From the NCBI RefSeq assembly GCF_003194565.2, contig NZ_QICH01000003.1, forward strand, positions 372,001 through 436,000: a stretch of DNA of 64,000 nt, read 5' to 3'. Source of the stretch: Kangiella spongicola. Its GTDB lineage: Bacteria > Pseudomonadota > Gammaproteobacteria > Enterobacterales > Kangiellaceae. The notes beneath the pieces are model-generated. The model was not told the DNA's origin, did not search any database, and was given only the letters and a program-made list of their open reading frames with translations. Position 1 is the first letter of the stretch; every line of letters starts with the position of its first letter. Below, piece by piece: positions 18,075-26,034 of this stretch. The translations under genes were made by a program, and so were the position numbers.

Positions 18075-18617
18075 CTATTTATGCGTACCACGAATTGGAT
18101 AATTGTTTTCCGGGTTACGTATCCAAGCCAGTCCGTTAACTAGAGATTTCAGCTCTGGTCGAACAAAGGGGTTGTTGGAAATATCAGCAACCTGTACCTT
18201 CCCTTGGCTATTTACAACAAATAAGCCTGGCTCAGCGAACGGATGGTCAGTTTCTTGAGGAGACCTAGGATCAGAGATAAAAAGACCAAGCTCTTTCATT
18301 TGCTCAAGGGTCAATCCATAAGCGATAGGAAAGTCCACGTCTAATTGCTGTAAATGGCTTTCAAGTTGTGCCTTGCTATCACCAGAAACAGCAATTAAAT
18401 CAACACCCGTTTGTGCTAGGGTGTCTTTCATGCCTTGTAGATGGTTAAGGTATCGAGTACATAATGGACAATGCCTACCACGATAAATCACTATCATTTT
18501 CCAATCTAAACCATTTTCTGGCGTTGCTAGTGTTTTAACCTCACCATTAAGAAGGGTTGCTTTGATTTCTGGAAAGTCTGCTCCAGCGTGTAATTTATTG
18601 GTGTACTCGATACTCAT
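18075..18617 (-). CDS. AhpC/TSA-type redoxin (peroxiredoxin-like)
   Basis: 180-residue thioredoxin-fold protein. The active site is C50-P-L-C53 in YRGRHCPLCTRYL, a CxxC in the position of the peroxidatic Cys of AhpC/TSA proteins, so peroxide or disulfide reduction is plausible. PFAEPGLFVVNSQGKVQVADIS is the conserved second half. The start codon overlaps the stop of the upstream quinone-reductase gene by one base (TAATG), so the two are translationally coupled and probably under the divergent HxlR regulator. Confidence 0.85.
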   Translation of the reverse strand: MSIEYTNKLHAGADFPEIKATLLNGEVKTLATPENGLDWKMIVIYRGRHCPLCTRYLNHLQGMKDTLAQTGVDLIAVSGDSKAQLESHLQQLDVDFPIAYGLTLEQMKELGLFISDPRSPQETDHPFAEPGLFVVNSQGKVQVADISNNPFVRPELKSLVNGLAWIRNPENNYPIRGTHK

Positions 18618-19210
18618 TAAGCGGCTCCTTTAAAATGCTCATTGATGTGAGCTTCAAAGCGTTTAAAGTCGTTTTCAACGTCGGCATTTTTCATAACGTC
18701 AAAGGCAGCAAACGTTGGTAATGGCTGCATACCGAAGAACTTGAAGTTCATGTGCATCGGGAACATTAAATCATCAATAGACTTACCGTTGAAAAACTCA
18801 CTGCTATCATTAAATGCCTCTTCCGGAGCATTTAAAGTTAAAGACATCATGTACTTCGTATTGGTTAAAGCTCCGCCCATACCATAGTTCTTTTTAGGTG
18901 CATCTTCCGTTCGACCATCACCCACACATAAAGCACCGCCCATACCTGCCGTATAGACTTCGTCCATATATTTTTTGAACGACCAGCTGACGCCCATCCA
19001 GTTAACAGGCGACTGAAACACTACTGCATCTGCCCACGTATGGTTTTCTAGTTCTTTCTCAACATTTATAGTCTCAGACATTGTAACGACACGAGTGGAA
19101 TAGCCTTTCGTTTCTAACATAGCCACAGCTTTATCGACTAACGTCGCGTTCAGTTTGCCTTCTGAAAAAGGGTAGTACTGGTGACCATTAATAATTAAGA
19201 CGTTCTTCAT
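18617..19210 (-). CDS. NAD(P)H-dependent oxidoreductase, MdaB-like quinone reductase
   Basis: 197-residue flavodoxin-2 fold protein. The start KNVLIINGHQYYPFSEGKLN (FAD phosphate loop), VVFQSPVNWMGVSWSFKKYMDEVY and the Gly-rich GMGGALTNTKYMMSLT match MdaB (modulator of drug activity B), which reduces quinones with two electrons. First gene of a two-gene operon with the redoxin, divergent from an HxlR regulator, a setting typical of quinone or electrophile detoxification. Confidence 0.87.
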   Translation of the reverse strand: MKNVLIINGHQYYPFSEGKLNATLVDKAVAMLETKGYSTRVVTMSETINVEKELENHTWADAVVFQSPVNWMGVSWSFKKYMDEVYTAGMGGALCVGDGRTEDAPKKNYGMGGALTNTKYMMSLTLNAPEEAFNDSSEFFNGKSIDDLMFPMHMNFKFFGMQPLPTFAAFDVMKNADVENDFKRFEAHINEHFKGAA

Positions 19211-19258
19211 TTTTGCTTACCTTTAAATTAAAAATACTAGGTGAATTGTTTTCTTTAG

Positions 19259-19311
19259 GTATATTATGGTAACCTAGACTAGTAAATCAATTAGTATACT
19301 TTTGGTAACCT
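19259..19311. promoter_or_regulatory. Divergent promoter with two direct repeats, candidate HxlR operators
   Basis: The 9-mer TGGTAACCT occurs twice, at 19267-19275 and 19303-19311, exactly 36 nt apart; each copy is preceded by a GTATA element. The first copy also forms a near-palindrome AGGTAT...TAACCT. The repeats sit between the mdaB-like and hxlR-type genes. Binding by the adjacent regulator is inferred. Confidence 0.55.
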
Positions 19312-19333
19312 GCAATTATTTAGAGGTGAAGTG

Positions 19334-19690
19334 ATGGAAAGTGTTGTTAAAACAGACAATAAGGGCAGGAAGAAAGTTTTAAACGCCTGTACAGAGCCTT
19401 GTGCAATAGAGAAGGGGATGCGTCTAATTGGTGGTAAGTGGACGGCCTCCATCATCTATCACTTGAAAGACGAACCTGTACGTTTTAACGATTTAACTCG
19501 GATGCTTGGAGGCGCGAGCAAAAAAATGATCGATCAACGATTAAAAGAGCTCGAGTCTAGGGGTATGGTTATTAGAAAAGTCATTAGCGATAGACCAGTT
19601 GCTGTAACCTACGAACTGACAGAGTTTGGTCATTCCGCACTAAACATACTTGAACAACTTAGGGTGTGGTCTGAATCTAACAAGTTGTAA
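19334..19690 (+). CDS. HxlR family winged-helix regulator
   Basis: 118 residues. CAIEKGMRLIGGKWTASIIYHL and RFNDLTRMLGGASKKMIDQRLKELE form the HxlR/MarR-like winged helix; the wing follows (VAVTYELTEFG). C19 and C23 lie in ACTEPCAIEK at the N-terminal helix, where redox-sensing HxlR proteins such as HypR and YodB hold their reactive cysteine. I chose the ATG at 19334, 7 nt from AGAGG, over the GTG just before it. Divergent from a quinone reductase-redoxin pair, which it probably represses. Confidence 0.88.
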   Translation: MESVVKTDNKGRKKVLNACTEPCAIEKGMRLIGGKWTASIIYHLKDEPVRFNDLTRMLGGASKKMIDQRLKELESRGMVIRKVISDRPVAVTYELTEFGHSALNILEQLRVWSESNKL

Positions 19691-19709
19691 GCATTAAATA
19701 TTGATCGGT

Positions 19710-19953
19710 TTAGTAATCGATAGAAACAGTAACGCCCGCCCACAAAGAGTTGCGAGAACCGACACCTTGTTTAATTTCGTTCGTTTGATACCTTACGACA
19801 TAGCTAACTCTGTAGTTTTCTACTTTTTTCGTCACTCCAACCCAGGCTTCGCCAATCAAGTGTTCAAGTTCGCTACCAGAGAAAGTCACTCGAAACCAGC
19901 AACAAAAAACTTCCTACTTGAACTAAATATTAGGAATTACAGACTGCCCATAG
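19710..19953 (-). pseudogene. C-terminal remnant of an LpxR-like outer membrane protein
   Basis: On the minus strand an open frame ends at 19710 with the beta-barrel end GEAWVGVTKKVENY, VSYVVRYQTNEIKQG and SLWAGVTVSIDY, resembling the last strands of lipid A 3-O-deacylase LpxR/DUF2219 proteins. About 67 codons are open back to 19914; beyond that a neighbouring frame reads SSSRKFFVAGF and would join after insertion of one base. No start or N-terminal part is present, and the transposon begins at 19959. The family name is tentative. Confidence 0.5.
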
Positions 19954-19958
19954 AAGAA
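19954..19958. repeat. Left target-site duplication AAGAA
   Basis: AAGAA abuts the left terminal repeat and is repeated immediately outside the right one (38190-38194). Five-base duplications are the hallmark of Tn3-family insertion. Confidence 0.85.
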
Positions 19959-20007
19959 GAGGTACGGCCACGATTCGTAACAAATCGACCAATAAAATAA
20001 TTAACCA
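19959..20007 (+). repeat. Left terminal inverted repeat of the transposon
   Basis: Pairs with 38141-38189 in inverted orientation: mismatches only at repeat positions 21, 23, 35 and 39-42. Lies 138 nt outside the tnpA stop codon. Confidence 0.92.
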
Positions 20008-20144
20008 CTTGAATTAAAAGAAAAATTCAAGTCAAACTGTTGATTTTGCTTTGCGAAGTTATCAGATAAGTCTATTTGAAGTTTTCCATTTAATATATTT
20101 ACCGACGCTGTATACAACAAAATGTAAAATCTCGTCCAACCGTA

Positions 20145-23120
20145 TTACTGCGGGCTTTGGCTTTTTATGATGTCAAGTTTGTAGTTTAGGGGCTTTCGCT
20201 TTTTACTTAAATCGAGATGGTAATCGCCGAAGCGATTAATATGCTCAGTTCGATATGGCGAAAGAAACTTCAACACCTCTTCTGAAATTGGCATTTGACG
20301 TTGTTTCAATTGCGACAGAACTTCTGTCATGGATTGAACGTTATGCAAAATAACCAGATTAGCCACAAGCTGATTATACTTAATGACCTTCCGCTGTTCA
20401 TGTCGCACATTTTCCGCAATAATACCGTCACCCCCAAAGAACAACCACTTGGTGAAGTTATTGAACTCTTCACTTTTATTGGTAGCAGAATGAATGGTGC
20501 GCCTGAGCTCCACATCGCTAATGTACTTCAGTAAGAATATAGTTCGTATCGCTCTACCCAACTCACGAAAGGCAAAATACAGTCGGTTTTTACGGCTGTA
20601 AGTTCCCAAACGTTTTAAAATTGTAGACGGTGATATTTTTCCTGCCTGAATAGACAGTGCCACACGTAACATATCGGGCAGGTGTCGTTCAATCAATGAC
20701 CAATTGATATTACCTCGGAACAAACGGTTTATATGCTTGTACTTGGTTCGACCGTCAGCTTTGTAAAATACCAGCTTCTTGATGTTTCGTATTCGGGGCA
20801 TCAAGTCAATACCTAGCAAATGAGCCAGGCCAAAAACGGTTGTGCTTTGAGCTTGAGTGTCTCCATGGATCACATCCGGCTGTATGTCCGATTCATTCTT
20901 AATGAGGCCATCAAGGATGTAGATAGCTTCATAAACGCCACACGGAATGAAGTGGCTGAATAAAGCTATGTAAGTGTCCGAGACGTGATAATAACCTATA
21001 CCGCCATACCCCCCATAACGGATATGATACTCTGATAATAGGTTCTGTTCGTACACGTTCCACTTGGTACCATCAGCTGATGCTGATTTACCTGATCCCC
21101 AGAAGGATGGCAGCTCAAACTTGTTATAAGCATTCACGGTTTTTACAATAGCTTTTTCAAGTTTCTCTTCAGTGACATACTTTAAATTCAGCCAAGCAAC
21201 TTGCTTACGGCTTAAGGTCTTGATTGAGCGAGCTGTTTGAGTTGGCCCAAGATTGCAGCCATAACAAAAAAGGGTCGATATAAAGCGTTTACGAGGATTA
21301 TCAAGTTTGCTTTCAAATCCAGATACAGGCTTAAACAATTTGTGGGCGTCCAGCCATTGCTCGGATTCTACCAGAATATCGACAATGCTCTTTTCCTCAA
21401 GAGAGTCCCGTAAGGCTTCATCAAGCTTCTTGAGTTGTTGGGGCTCAGGGATATTCTGATGTCTTCTAATCACAAGCTGATCATTATTGAAATCAAGAAA
21501 CTCATTGGATTGAAATTGCTCGTCCACCTGAGTTGATAATTCGCTGAGAGTTTTCTTTAATTCAGTTGCAAAGGTTTTGCTATCCTTTGAAAAACCTAGC
21601 ATGTCAGTATATTCAGATAAACCTTGCTCGTATTCATCCCAACTGATTAGTTCTTTGCGATAATCTGAATGTTCCAGGCTGTAACGAATGAATAAATCAC
21701 CTGAGCTGAGTTCATTCTTGATCCGAGACAGAACACACAACTCAAAGTATTTACGGTTGACCGTTTTCGTGTCTGCGTTGAATATCAGCTTCTTCCATTT
21801 ATCGTTCACCCAGGGCTGCGCGACAAACTCCTCATAGTGACCCAGTTCCTGCTTGTGGGTATTTCGATACTCCAGAATGGTTTCTAGCGCCAGTAGAATC
21901 GAGCTATCTTCAGATGATGACCCTAACTCTAAAAGCTCCAAACAGTTCAGAAGCTGGGCACGTTGCGGTTTATACAATTTAAGCATAAAGGGATAATAAT
22001 TATTTCCAGCATAGGCTAAGTGCTCTTCACACTCAGCTAATAGTATCGCTGGCTCTTCGCTCATGGCGTTTCGGATATCTTCCAGTGACGGCTGTATGTC
22101 AGCTTCATTATCACCATAAGTTTTTAAGACATTACGAAATTGGTTGATGAGCTTTTCCGTTCGCTGAGTATGCTCCTGGTGGTATTCCATCAGCCGAGTC
22201 TCCGCAGACTGGTGCAACTTATTCAGTTTACGCTTAAAGATACCCGCCACATCGTCTAACGATTGACTTAATTTTGACTGGATCAATAGCACCATCAGTG
22301 TGTAACGTTTAGCTTGCTTCATTTCTTTTAAGTGAAAAGCATCCAGTGAACGAGCTTCTAAAGTGTAATGGTGTTTTTTCGTTAACGGTAGGAACTCCAT
22401 ATTTGGTAAGCGTTCGACTAGGCCTTGTAACCATTGTAAATGTTGAAGGTAGCTTTTGACTTCTTTATTCGTGGGTTTTTTAACTTCTCGTTTAATCGAG
22501 TCCCAGCGCGTTTTTCTTCCAGAGCTATTGAGCATTTTATCCAACTCAATTGTCATCTCATGATTCAGCTTTTTATGTGTTTGCTTGAAATAGGTATCGT
22601 TGACCTGCTTTTTAGCTGATTTGGCATGTTTAACCAGAGTTGAGAAGCCTGGTAATTCATAGCGCTGTTTAACCAGCTCCTCGATAACTACATTGATAAC
22701 ATCAGCGAGCTCATGCTTTTTTTCTGATGCTTCGGATGAAAGCTTATGAAGCAATAATGTTGCTGTATTATTATTCTCAATAAGCTTAATGTTTAGATAC
22801 CGCCTCACTAAAATCTTTAAACGGGTTCGACTCCCACCCCTGTCAAAGCGTGCTAAGTACTTTTTGGGAGTGTCGCCCATTTTCATCAGCTCAGAAATAT
22901 GAGTAACAATCTTGTTTGGGATGTCAGAAGATTTGAGAAAATACCCTAAGCGCTGAGTTAATTTAATATGAACTAACAGGGCAAGCTGATCTAATTTGCG
23001 CCGGCGATGCTGGCGAATATAGGCCATGTCCTCTGGTGTCGGTGTATATACAGACTCTAATTCAGACTGACTCATGTTGGGTTTAATGCGCGGGTAAGCG
23101 GTTTCATTGATTGTTGTCAT
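20145..23120 (-). CDS. tnpA: Tn3-family transposase TnpA
   Basis: 991 residues, the full Tn3-family length. The N-terminal DUF4158-type DNA-binding region spans roughly 20-180 and the RNase H-like catalytic domain the last third: D683 in SADGTKW, D754 in IHGDTQAQ and a Glu at 884 or 885 in NKSEEFNNFTKWLFFGG complete the DDE triad. It cleaves and joins the 49-bp terminal repeats during replicative transposition. Reads outward toward the left end. No frameshift or internal stop, so probably functional. Confidence 0.96.
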   Translation of the reverse strand: MTTINETAYPRIKPNMSQSELESVYTPTPEDMAYIRQHRRRKLDQLALLVHIKLTQRLGYFLKSSDIPNKIVTHISELMKMGDTPKKYLARFDRGGSRTRLKILVRRYLNIKLIENNNTATLLLHKLSSEASEKKHELADVINVVIEELVKQRYELPGFSTLVKHAKSAKKQVNDTYFKQTHKKLNHEMTIELDKMLNSSGRKTRWDSIKREVKKPTNKEVKSYLQHLQWLQGLVERLPNMEFLPLTKKHHYTLEARSLDAFHLKEMKQAKRYTLMVLLIQSKLSQSLDDVAGIFKRKLNKLHQSAETRLMEYHQEHTQRTEKLINQFRNVLKTYGDNEADIQPSLEDIRNAMSEEPAILLAECEEHLAYAGNNYYPFMLKLYKPQRAQLLNCLELLELGSSSEDSSILLALETILEYRNTHKQELGHYEEFVAQPWVNDKWKKLIFNADTKTVNRKYFELCVLSRIKNELSSGDLFIRYSLEHSDYRKELISWDEYEQGLSEYTDMLGFSKDSKTFATELKKTLSELSTQVDEQFQSNEFLDFNNDQLVIRRHQNIPEPQQLKKLDEALRDSLEEKSIVDILVESEQWLDAHKLFKPVSGFESKLDNPRKRFISTLFCYGCNLGPTQTARSIKTLSRKQVAWLNLKYVTEEKLEKAIVKTVNAYNKFELPSFWGSGKSASADGTKWNVYEQNLLSEYHIRYGGYGGIGYYHVSDTYIALFSHFIPCGVYEAIYILDGLIKNESDIQPDVIHGDTQAQSTTVFGLAHLLGIDLMPRIRNIKKLVFYKADGRTKYKHINRLFRGNINWSLIERHLPDMLRVALSIQAGKISPSTILKRLGTYSRKNRLYFAFRELGRAIRTIFLLKYISDVELRRTIHSATNKSEEFNNFTKWLFFGGDGIIAENVRHEQRKVIKYNQLVANLVILHNVQSMTEVLSQLKQRQMPISEEVLKFLSPYRTEHINRFGDYHLDLSKKRKPLNYKLDIIKSQSPQ

Positions 23121-23381
23121 AGAGATATAAAATAACGTCCACGGATATCATGGCCAATTAGGTGGCTTGATCATTTGGTTACCTTTTAAAGGTTCAGCTG
23201 TTTAGCTCAGTCGCTACACCTTGCACCTTACCTATAGTAATATTTAATGTTGCGCAGTTTAATGAACCCGCCCTAGACATTTCGTGCTCAAGTTCACTCT
23301 ATATTGAATTAATGCTTAACATTCATATTTCATGAGGCCTGTGGAACATTGTAGTCTTCATTCCAGTTTTATTGTATTGCA

Positions 23382-24323
23382 CTACTTGAGTGGCTCAATA
23401 AAGCGTTGCTGAATTCGATTATATGAATCTATGTAGCGTAGAGCCGTTTTGGGATCTTTCCAACCAACGTACTCCATTAAATCTTTGAGACTCCAATCAT
23501 TACTGTCTGCCCATGAAGCAAATCCTCGGCGTAAAGAATGACTGCTAAAGCTCTCAGGATGCTCAAGCCCTGCATCCCTGGCGCAATCGCGCACGATATT
23601 GATGATGGTATTCGGCGTCATATTGTGTTGGTTGAAATGCCCCCAGCGATCGATCCCGATAAACAGTGGGCCCTCGGTTAATTCAGCAGCTGTTATCCAG
23701 TCCTGATAGGCGGTGACTGGGCAGAGTTTTTGCAGAGCCGGTACTTTATAGGTCGTACCTTTATTGTTTCTATCGCCTTTGGAGTTTGGCAAATACAATG
23801 ACATTCCTTTATTGGGGATCACGATTACGTGCTCAATGTAGATGTTGGTGAGTTCATCTGCACGAAAGGCTCGCCAGAACCCGAGCAGCAGAATGGCTTT
23901 GTTTCGGATATGCCTTAAGCGCTGCCAGTAATCTTTACTTTCTGTAATCAATGAATCCAACGACTGAATAATGGTGTCGAGCTCTTCTAACTGAAGCGGT
24001 CGAGCCTGCTTAGGTTGGTACGGATGCGTTTGACGTATGCCTTTCATCACCTGTTTAACCAGGGGAGCTTTCGTGGGATCGGGAAAACCGTACTCATTGT
24101 GCCATTTAGCGAGTACGGCCAAACGATGTGCTAAGGTACTGGACGACAACTTATCGGCATAGTGACTGAGGTACTGCGCAATCGCATCAGGTGTTGCAGG
24201 TAACAGGCCGCCCCAGTGACGCTCATAGTGCTCAACGGCGGCACGGTAACTGCGTACCGTGTGTTCTCGAGTGGCGGCGTTGACGTAAAAGCTGACTAAA
24301 TCAGTATTTTTAGAATCGGGCAT
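23382..24323 (-). CDS. tnpS: Tyrosine recombinase, TnpS-like cointegrate resolvase
   Basis: 313 residues. N-terminal core-binding SAM-like domain (about 10-95) and catalytic domain with R154 (RAFRADEL), H262 and R265 (SHSLRRGF), W288 and nucleophile Y297 (ALRYIDSYNR). In Tn4651-type transposons such a recombinase, with TnpT, resolves the cointegrates made by TnpA; here it is between tnpA and a divergent KfrA-like gene, exactly that arrangement. It could otherwise be called a phage-type integrase, but its position inside the paired transposon ends argues for resolvase function. Confidence 0.88.
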   Translation of the reverse strand: MPDSKNTDLVSFYVNAATREHTVRSYRAAVEHYERHWGGLLPATPDAIAQYLSHYADKLSSSTLAHRLAVLAKWHNEYGFPDPTKAPLVKQVMKGIRQTHPYQPKQARPLQLEELDTIIQSLDSLITESKDYWQRLRHIRNKAILLLGFWRAFRADELTNIYIEHVIVIPNKGMSLYLPNSKGDRNNKGTTYKVPALQKLCPVTAYQDWITAAELTEGPLFIGIDRWGHFNQHNMTPNTIINIVRDCARDAGLEHPESFSSHSLRRGFASWADSNDWSLKDLMEYVGWKDPKTALRYIDSYNRIQQRFIEPLK

Positions 24324-24380
24324 GATTGCGTGTTATGTACGGCTTTGCCTCATCATATCGCCCAAAAACGCACATCACAA

Positions 24381-24401
24381 TAGATAATCTACTATTATCT
24401 A
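24381..24401. promoter_or_regulatory. Candidate recombination core site (rst) between tnpS and tnpT
   Basis: Perfect 8-bp inverted arms TAGATAAT and ATTATCTA around a 5-nt spacer CTACT, 57 nt upstream of the tnpS start. Such short arms with a small spacer suit the paired binding sites of a tyrosine recombinase. Function inferred from position and symmetry. Confidence 0.55.
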
Positions 24402-24443
24402 AAATGAATTTTCGAAAGCTATAGACACGTAGATGACACAGTA

Positions 24444-24465
24444 ATAATATGTATATACATATTAT
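24444..24465. repeat. 22-bp perfect palindrome upstream of tnpT
   Basis: The 22 bases, centred between 24454 and 24455 (core GTATATAC), equal their own reverse complement. It lies 34 nt upstream of the tnpT start and is a good candidate binding site for the KfrA-like TnpT, as autoregulator or as recombination accessory factor. Confidence 0.6.
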
Positions 24466-24499
24466 GTATTACATTACAAAATAATCAGAGACTTAAAAA

Positions 24500-25450
24500 A
24501 TGGCGCGCACAGGCATCTCTCAATTTGACGTTGAAAAAGCATATAAATCATTGACTTCACAGGGTGTAAATAACCCATCAATTGATGCAATACGAGCTGA
24601 GCTGGGTAACACTGGCTCCAAAACCACCATCTCAAAATACCTCAAAGACATTAAAAAGACCCGTACTAACGGTACACTCACCGAGGTCAAAGTCTCCGAC
24701 GCCATTGGGCACCTGGTAAGCCAGCTTGCTGCCAGGCTCAACGCTGAAGCGAATAAAACCATTGAAGACATGGAGCAAGCCTTTGATAAAGAGCGTAAGT
24801 CTTGGAATCAAGAAAAGTCAGGACTTGAGGAGTCGTTAAGCCAAGCCACAGAGCAAAATAAAGCTCTAAGTGATAACATTCACTCACTACAGGCGAAGCT
24901 CAATACTGCCAGCCGTGAGAGTGAGCAACTGAACACTGAGTTGCAAGGTATTCAAAGTGACTTGAAAGAACTTACAGCCGTTTGTGGACAAAAAGATGAA
25001 CGAATTATCGATCTGGAGAAGAGTCTGCAACACAGTTATGACAACTTGAGCCACTTCCGCGAATCCGCTAAAGAACAGCGTGATCAACAAGAGCGCAAGC
25101 ACGCTGAAGAAGTGTCGGGATTGCGAGCAGAGCAGCGAAAGCTGGGGCAAACCATTGCCTCTCAACAGTCAGAACTCACGCAGTTGAACCGTCAGAACGC
25201 TGAGCTAATCACCGAAAAGCGGTTGTTGGCCAAGTCACAGCGCGAACTTCAAAACTCATTAAAAGCGTTAACTGAACAGGTGCAGTCAGCCAGTACTGAC
25301 AGAGAGGAGCTACTAGCGCAACTTGATGCTATAACCAAAGAAAACAATGAGCTAAACACTTCCGTTGTTCAGCTAGAGCATGAGGTTGAGGAATTGAAAT
25401 CGCCCGAGAAACTCGCAAAAAAACAGGAAGTAGCCAAGTCTAAAAGCTAG
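24500..25450 (+). CDS. tnpT: TnpT-like DNA-binding coiled-coil protein (KfrA_N domain)
   Basis: 316 residues. The first ~60 residues form a KfrA-type helix-turn-helix (FDVEKAYKSLTSQGVNNPSI, LGNTGSKTTISKYLKDI), and residues about 85-305 are a nearly continuous coiled coil rich in Glu, Gln, Lys and Leu. TnpT of Tn4651 has this layout, binds the rst site and assists TnpS. The AT-rich divergent region of 176 bp to tnpS holds two dyads. The tail is Lys-rich. A plasmid-type KfrA is the alternative, less likely inside a transposon next to tnpS. Confidence 0.83.
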   Translation: MARTGISQFDVEKAYKSLTSQGVNNPSIDAIRAELGNTGSKTTISKYLKDIKKTRTNGTLTEVKVSDAIGHLVSQLAARLNAEANKTIEDMEQAFDKERKSWNQEKSGLEESLSQATEQNKALSDNIHSLQAKLNTASRESEQLNTELQGIQSDLKELTAVCGQKDERIIDLEKSLQHSYDNLSHFRESAKEQRDQQERKHAEEVSGLRAEQRKLGQTIASQQSELTQLNRQNAELITEKRLLAKSQRELQNSLKALTEQVQSASTDREELLAQLDAITKENNELNTSVVQLEHEVEELKSPEKLAKKQEVAKSKS

Positions 25451-25570
25451 CCTTTAAGCACAAAGCTGTGTAATAGTTGGTTAGTATCCACTTATCTCTT
25501 GTGAACTAACTGATAATCTGCTAGTCTACTGCCCTGCATTTATGAGAACGAGTAGAGACTCTTTTTTACC

Positions 25571-25936
25571 GTGAACCGTCAACTTTTAACTTTCGCTCTA
25601 GCCATATTGATTGCCCTGCAATCGGTAGTTGCTGTGGCGGACGTCCATCAGTTTCATCAATCCGGTTCTGAGCATCTTACTTTTGATCACGAGCATCAAA
25701 AAGCTCACTCCTCTCCAATACCAGATGATGACAAGCGTTGGTTAGAATCAGAAAAGAGCAAAAGCTACCAGCTTGATTGCCACCATTGTTGTCACTGTCA
25801 TGGCTCATCACACCCTTTCTTTCTGGGTCGCCAAGATATCTCTGCTTCTCTTTATCAAAAGGGGGCTATTTTAGGCAACCCTTCCCATTACAGTTCCCAT
25901 ATAGCATTCCCTGATAATCCCCCTCCGATCAGTTAA
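25571..25936 (+). CDS. CzcI-like small His-rich secreted protein
   Basis: 121 residues with a signal peptide (LLTFALAILIALQSVVAVAD) and a His/Cys cluster (DVHQFHQ, HLTFDHEHQKAHSS, and LDCHHCCHCHGSSHP). Its size, export signal and position directly upstream of czcC match CzcI proteins, thought to modulate or sense metals for Czc efflux. The start is GTG and lacks a clear ribosome-binding site, so the exact N-terminus is uncertain. Strong potential for metal binding in the periplasm. Confidence 0.68.
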   Translation: MNRQLLTFALAILIALQSVVAVADVHQFHQSGSEHLTFDHEHQKAHSSPIPDDDKRWLESEKSKSYQLDCHHCCHCHGSSHPFFLGRQDISASLYQKGAILGNPSHYSSHIAFPDNPPPIS

Positions 25937-26034
25937 ATACAGTACAAATAAACTTTTATTCTGAGGTATAGCGTTGTGCAAATGCCAACCCAGCTGTGCC
26001 TGATGTACTTTGATTTTAATTGTGAGGAAATTTC

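Noticed and set aside
23382-24323. Tyrosine recombinase as evidence for a genomic island or prophage integrase
   Set aside because: It lies inside matched transposon ends beside a KfrA-like partner, no tRNA gene or att repeats were seen, and no phage genes occur.
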